Assembly: GCA_021736615.1 (NCBI GenBank)
Contig: JAIPFN010000268.1
Location: 1-8,068 of the forward strand
Direction of reading: 5' to 3'
Origin: Phycisphaerae bacterium
Lineage (GTDB): Bacteria > Planctomycetota > Phycisphaerae > Sedimentisphaerales > Anaerohalosphaeraceae
Length of the DNA: 8,068 nt
The translations under genes and the position numbers were made by a program. Shown here in pieces: positions 5,349 to 8,068 of the stretch. The stretch's first letter is position 1. Every line of letters begins with the position of its first letter. The notes below the pieces were generated by a model. The model ran no database searches. It had not been told where the DNA came from and worked only from the letters and a program-made list of their open reading frames with translations.

Positions 5349-6056
5349 TTATTGTGTCAGGAAGTTCCATACTTCGTTTGTTGCGTAGTGTTCTGTTTGC
5401 TGCATTAGTGACTGTGGGTCGAGTTTTTCTTCCTTTTGTAAGATTGTTGGTTTTGGCCATACTATTGCCGTCTCTATGAATAGCTTGGTGGTCTCTCGCA
5501 TGAATGATTCTATTCTTACCTCTATGGAATTCGGCTGGGCGCCTTCTACGTTGGTTGGGGGCATGACCAGTCTTAGTCCTCCGCCTGCGACGGGGCGACC
5601 GCCTAGTGCCTTGAAGTCTTCGGGTGACTGGCCGAGGCGTTTTTCCCACAGGTAACCGAAGGCGTGGGTGTTGCAGCTGTAAAGGTGGTGTATCTTTGCG
5701 GCCTGGCGTACGATCTGGTATTGGTCGGCCGGCCAGGTTTGCAGGAATGCCGAGCATACGGCGGCGGCGTCCATTGTGAACATGTCCAGGTCGCAGGTTG
5801 GGTTCTGGGCGATTGCGTGGAGGCTGCAGACCTGGGGGCCGTTGGATTCGATGACCACGCGGAGAGGGGAGTGTTCTGCGCGAAAAAGAGTAAACTGTTT
5901 GGCGGTTGTGTTTATCTGGGAGAATTCCAGCCCGCCGTCGAGTAGGGCCTTCTGAAAATCGAGAGTTTTGCTTTTCTCGGGAGCCCACTGCATTGCGAAT
6001 GCGTATGACATGCTGAAATGTATGCTTGTTTTGCTTTGTCTGTTTATTGGTTCCAT
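5349..6056 (-). CDS. Hypothetical protein, 235 residues, function unknown
   Basis: I do not recognise this protein. It has no signal peptide, no membrane segment and no nucleotide-binding motif, so it is probably soluble and cytoplasmic. Visible landmarks are an N-terminal FSMSYAFAMQWAPEK, a central CSAFLQTWPADQYQIV, and a C-terminal VRIESFMRETTKLFIETAIV ending in WPKP, which reads like a terminal beta-strand of an alpha/beta domain. Four Cys (in VCSLH, PTCDL, VCSAF and YSCNT) are not arranged as an obvious metal site. The start at 6056 is supported by AGAGGA 10 bases upstream; a later in-frame Met (residue 16, in FSMSYAF) is possible. Codons end mostly in A or C, the mirror image of the plus-strand genes, which argues that it is a real gene on the lagging strand. 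It converges with the DUF2130 gene. Longer overlapping frames on the same strand (5254-5988) are Arg/Pro-rich shadows. Confidence 0.75.
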   Translation of the reverse strand: MEPINRQSKTSIHFSMSYAFAMQWAPEKSKTLDFQKALLDGGLEFSQINTTAKQFTLFRAEHSPLRVVIESNGPQVCSLHAIAQNPTCDLDMFTMDAAAVCSAFLQTWPADQYQIVRQAAKIHHLYSCNTHAFGYLWEKRLGQSPEDFKALGGRPVAGGGLRLVMPPTNVEGAQPNSIEVRIESFMRETTKLFIETAIVWPKPTILQKEEKLDPQSLMQQTEHYATNEVWNFLTQ

Positions 6057-6066
6057 ATTGTTATTT

Positions 6067-6072
6067 TCCTCT
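6067..6072 (-). promoter_or_regulatory. Ribosome-binding site of the minus-strand gene
   Basis: On the minus strand this reads AGAGGA, 10 bases before the ATG at 6056-6054. It is the clearest Shine-Dalgarno sequence in the window and fixes this start. Confidence 0.6.
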
Positions 6073-6081
6073 AAAAGATCC

Positions 6082-6113
6082 TAACCACGGATTTCACGGA
6101 TTCACACGGATTA
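6082..6113 (+). repeat. Dispersed repeat, CACGGATT type (copy 3, best preserved)
   Basis: CACGGATT occurs three times (6086-6093, 6095-6102, 6105-6112), spaced 9 and 10 bases. This is the cleanest copy; copies at 427-459 and 825-854 are diverged. It lies immediately upstream of the minus-strand gene, within what should be its leader or promoter. Confidence 0.75.
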
Positions 6114-6133
6114 TTATTAAAATAATTTAAAAA

Positions 6134-6159
6134 CAGTGTGTGCTGAAGCACACCCTACA
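6134..6159 (+). repeat. Dispersed hairpin repeat, GTGTGC-GCACAC-CCTACA type (copy 2)
   Basis: GTGTGC (6138-6143) pairs with GCACAC (6148-6153) around TGAA, followed by CCTACA. The overall layout equals that of 5211-5235 with different stem bases. It lies 21 bases past the CACGGATT-type copy, so two repeat types are again adjacent. Confidence 0.6.
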
Positions 6160-6287
6160 ATATACGTTTGTTGGGCTGGTGTAAAGGGTTATTTGTTTTT
6201 GATGGGCCTATAATAAGTGAGGGTTTGGTTTTTTGGGGTTCTTTTTGGGTGTTTTTGGGCGGCTGGTTAAGTGGTGTATTTTTTGGG

Positions 6288-6334
6288 CCGATGTTATCGG
6301 TGTAACTGGAACTGTTTTATTATGGGTTAAATGG
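6288..6334 (+). repeat. Possible decayed two-hairpin repeat, copy C
   Basis: CCGAT-GTT-ATCGG (6288-6300) is a small hairpin with a three-base loop, as in copies A and B. It is followed by TGTAAC and, 18 bases further on, by GGGTTAAATGG (6324-6334), identical to the tail of the other copies. The second hairpin is essentially lost here. The possible start codon at 6331 lies inside the tail. Confidence 0.35.
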
Positions 6335-6342
6335 ATTTACTT

Positions 6343-6507
6343 ATGGCTTTCAAAATAAAGAAAAAGAGCAGCAGGGACTGGGAGGTCCGGATTGATGATG
6401 TTAAGTGGTACCCCAGCGATCACAGCTGTGTGCGGCGGAATATGAATATTGTTCGTCCGCAGCAGATGCCGCCGCTGATGGTTCGTAAGGCGGCGTGGAG
6501 AAGATAG
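6343..6507 (+). CDS. Small basic hypothetical protein, 54 residues
   Basis: The frame encodes 54 residues starting MAFKIKKKSSRDWEVRIDDV, then KWYPSDHSCVRRN, and ends KAAWRR before TAG. It is basic with three Trp, has no signal peptide or membrane segment, and matches no family I know. The sequence changes here from G/T-rich spacer to balanced, coding-looking composition, and an intrinsic terminator follows 55 bases after the stop. Both suggest a real gene. I chose the ATG at 6343 because GGA lies 7 bases before it. The in-frame ATG at 6331 would add MDLL but lies in a repeat tail. It could also be the surviving start of a longer gene. Confidence 0.5.
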   Translation: MAFKIKKKSSRDWEVRIDDVKWYPSDHSCVRRNMNIVRPQQMPPLMVRKAAWRR

Positions 6508-6562
6508 ATATTGCCCGGGAGGAGTGAGCACTTTTGGTGTTGAAGCGGGTGATTTTATATAA

Positions 6563-6602
6563 AGCCTCATTCGTATTTATTTACGCGTGGGGCTCTTTTT
6601 TT
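6563..6602 (+). terminator. Rho-independent terminator
   Basis: AGCCTCA (6563-6569) pairs with TGGGGCT (6588-6594) with one G-T wobble. Inside it, CGTA pairs with TACG around a TTTATT loop after a small symmetric internal loop. C and seven T follow. It would end transcription of the small gene at 6343-6507 and isolate the gene starting at 6690. Confidence 0.75.
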
Positions 6603-6689
6603 GCGCAATTGACGGGTGTTTGCTGGCTTTTTTGGGATGATTGTTGTATTATTGAGGCTTAATCAGGGTAAGTTTAAATATGGGTTATT

Positions 6690-8068
6690 ATGAAAAGCAA
6701 AGTGGTTTTAGCAGCGGTTTTCGGTTTTTGCGTCCTTGTCATTCCTGCGGCGGGTAGTGTTGTTGAGGTTGCCGCACTTTGGATGCCTTACGAAGCTGAC
6801 CATCTGGCCGAATGGTGTCAACAATATGAACGTCTTGAAAATGACCTGGGCAATAAGAATATCTTTGCCCGTACCGCGTCTACTGCCTTGCGTAAAGAAT
6901 CGACGATACTGGCAAGCGACCGGGATCCGGTGGATATTGTTGCTCGCCGGACGAGGGCATTGTTTGAGGATATTCAAAGGCTGGGAGGCAGGCCGCACCT
7001 TTCGGATTACTCCAAAAAGCTTAAATCCCTGATCGCAGAAACCGGGACTATTCCTGTCGATCAAAAAGTTAAGCGTTACGATCTTTATCTTCGCATTTGT
7101 TCGCTTCGGCGTGAGATTGCTTTTTCCAATCCGCTGATTGATTTTGATAGAATCGTTTTTGCTAAGCGTGAGATCAATCCCTGGCCGGAAAAGCAGGGCA
7201 ATCATATGTGCGATCAGTATTTTGGTTTTCATGCCAGGGTCGGCGGGGGGATATTTGTATTGGAAAATGCTTTCGGTGGTTCTCCGGTTGTTAAGGATTT
7301 GACCGGAAGTGCTAAATGCAGTAAGGGGCGTTTTGCCGGTGAGGTTTTGAGGGGCGGTTTTCTTTCGCCGGATCTTAGTTTTGACGGTAAGCAGATTTTG
7401 TTTTCGTATACGGCTGGTAAGAAAGATTTGTATCAGTGGAACGCCGACACTACTTTTCATATTTTCAGGATCGATGCCGACGGGACGAACCTGGTTCAGC
7501 TGACAGACGGCTGTGTTAACGATCTTCATCCGTGTTTTTTGCCTAACGGGCGGATCGCGTTTATGTCCGAGCGGCGGGGCGGGTATGGGAGATGCCATGG
7601 GCGGCCTGTGCCGAGTTTTACTTTGCATACGATGCATGATGACGGCAGCGATATTACGATACTGAGTCCGCATGAGACTAACGAGTGGCATCCTAGTGTT
7701 GACAACAACGGGATGATCGTTTATACGCGGTGGGATTATGTCGACCGGGGTTTTAACCAGGCTCATCATCCGTGGCTTACTACTCCGGACGGGCGGGATC
7801 CGCGGGCTATTCAGGGTAACTATGCGGTTAGTGCCGGTGACAGGCCGCATATGGAGATGCAGATACGGGCGATACCGTCCAGCGGCAAGTATGTGTTTAC
7901 GGCTTGCGGGCATCATACGCAGGCTTACGGGCCGCTTGTCGTGATGGATCCGTCGATACCGGATGACGATAAGATGGCGATGCTTAAGCGGGTTACGCCG
8001 GAGGCGCTTTTTCCGGAGGCCGAGTACGGTACACACCGCGGCGAGGGTATGTTCGCAAGTCCGTGGCC
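6690..8068 (+). CDS. Exported PD40 beta-propeller / hydrazine synthase alpha middle-domain-like protein, 3' end missing
   Basis: The frame is open from the ATG at 6690 to the window end, 459 complete codons without a stop. Residues 1-22 (MKSKVVLAAVFGFCVLVIPAAG) form a Sec signal peptide with likely cleavage after AAG, so the product is exported. A helical region (about 30-150) follows, and then beta-propeller blades with TolB/PD40 features: SPDLSFDGKQILFSY (226-240), FRIDADGTNLVQLTDG (259-274), DLHPCFLPNGRIAFMSER (278-295), YGRCHGRP (299-306), MHDDGSDI (315-322) and HPSVDNNGMIVYTRWDYVDR (334-353). The DLHPC...GRIAF.SER...GYGRC and HPSV...VYTRWDYVDR strings are typical of the hydrazine synthase alpha middle-domain family. 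Most members outside anammox bacteria have no shown hydrazine role. No CxxCH haem site occurs in the visible part, so hydrazine synthesis should not be assumed. A terminator lies upstream. The ribosome-binding site is weak (GGG, 5 bases away). A long frame on the opposite strand is a shadow. Confidence 0.85.
   Translation, partial: MKSKVVLAAVFGFCVLVIPAAGSVVEVAALWMPYEADHLAEWCQQYERLENDLGNKNIFARTASTALRKESTILASDRDPVDIVARRTRALFEDIQRLGGRPHLSDYSKKLKSLIAETGTIPVDQKVKRYDLYLRICSLRREIAFSNPLIDFDRIVFAKREINPWPEKQGNHMCDQYFGFHARVGGGIFVLENAFGGSPVVKDLTGSAKCSKGRFAGEVLRGGFLSPDLSFDGKQILFSYTAGKKDLYQWNADTTFHIFRIDADGTNLVQLTDGCVNDLHPCFLPNGRIAFMSERRGGYGRCHGRPVPSFTLHTMHDDGSDITILSPHETNEWHPSVDNNGMIVYTRWDYVDRGFNQAHHPWLTTPDGRDPRAIQGNYAVSAGDRPHMEMQIRAIPSSGKYVFTACGHHTQAYGPLVVMDPSIPDDDKMAMLKRVTPEALFPEAEYGTHRGEGMFASPW

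Noticed and set aside
5254..5988. 244-codon open frame on the minus strand
   Set aside because: It overlaps the 235-residue gene in another frame. The product is Arg/Pro-rich, runs through the two-hairpin repeat, and lacks a ribosome-binding site.
6209..6214. TATAAT as a promoter for the small gene
   Set aside because: The -10 match is perfect, but no -35 lies at a usable distance and the gene starts over 115 bases downstream; too weak to list.
6609..6652. Promoter for the propeller gene (TTGACG at 6609, TATTAT at 6647)
   Set aside because: The two boxes are 32 bases apart, not 16-18, and neither has a good partner at the right distance.
6708..8036. 442-codon open frame on the minus strand
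   Set aside because: It is opposite the exported propeller gene, which has a signal peptide and family motifs; the minus product is basic and low in acidic residues, typical of a shadow frame.

Overview
The window looks like an accessory, repeat-littered stretch of a bacterial chromosome. The best guess is a planctomycete of the Phycisphaerae/Sedimentisphaerales kind. That rests on the hydrazine-synthase-alpha-like beta-propeller protein at the right edge, weak Shine-Dalgarno sequences, and many short dispersed intergenic repeats. It is an inference from style; no marker gene or rRNA is present.

Layout, left to right. 1-170 (minus) is the N-terminal part of an IS3-family OrfA transposase; the IS end lies near 255. 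256-916 has no credible gene and carries copies and decayed fragments of several dispersed repeats. 917-3571 (plus) encodes an 884-residue ABC-type/AAA_13 ATPase with an internal CxxC zinc-hook-like motif and a C-terminal region that could be a PrrC/RloC-like nuclease. It is the most likely phage-defence gene here and differs from its neighbours in base and codon use. 3572-3939 is gene-free and packed with hairpin repeats. 3940-5193 (plus) is a DUF2130 protein: CxxC, long coiled coil, and a PD-(D/E)xK-like core. 5194-5348 holds three hairpins between convergent genes. 5349-6056 (minus) is a 235-residue protein I do not recognise. 6057-6342 is mainly repeats and G/T-rich spacer. 6343-6507 (plus) is a possible 54-residue gene followed by a good intrinsic terminator at 6563-6602. 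6690-8068 (plus, cut by the window end) is an exported PD40/hydrazine synthase alpha middle-domain-like protein.

How the parts relate. No clear multi-gene operon is visible; each gene has its own flanking repeats or terminator. The plus strand is strikingly G+T rich in the intergenic regions and at third codon positions of the DUF2130 gene, while the minus-strand gene uses mostly A- and C-ending codons. This fits strong strand-specific replication bias with the plus strand leading. The ATPase gene does not follow the bias and sits next to an IS end, which suggests recent arrival. The most interesting items are this RloC-like candidate, the nearby predicted nuclease, and a two-hairpin repeat whose stem sequences change while pairing is kept.
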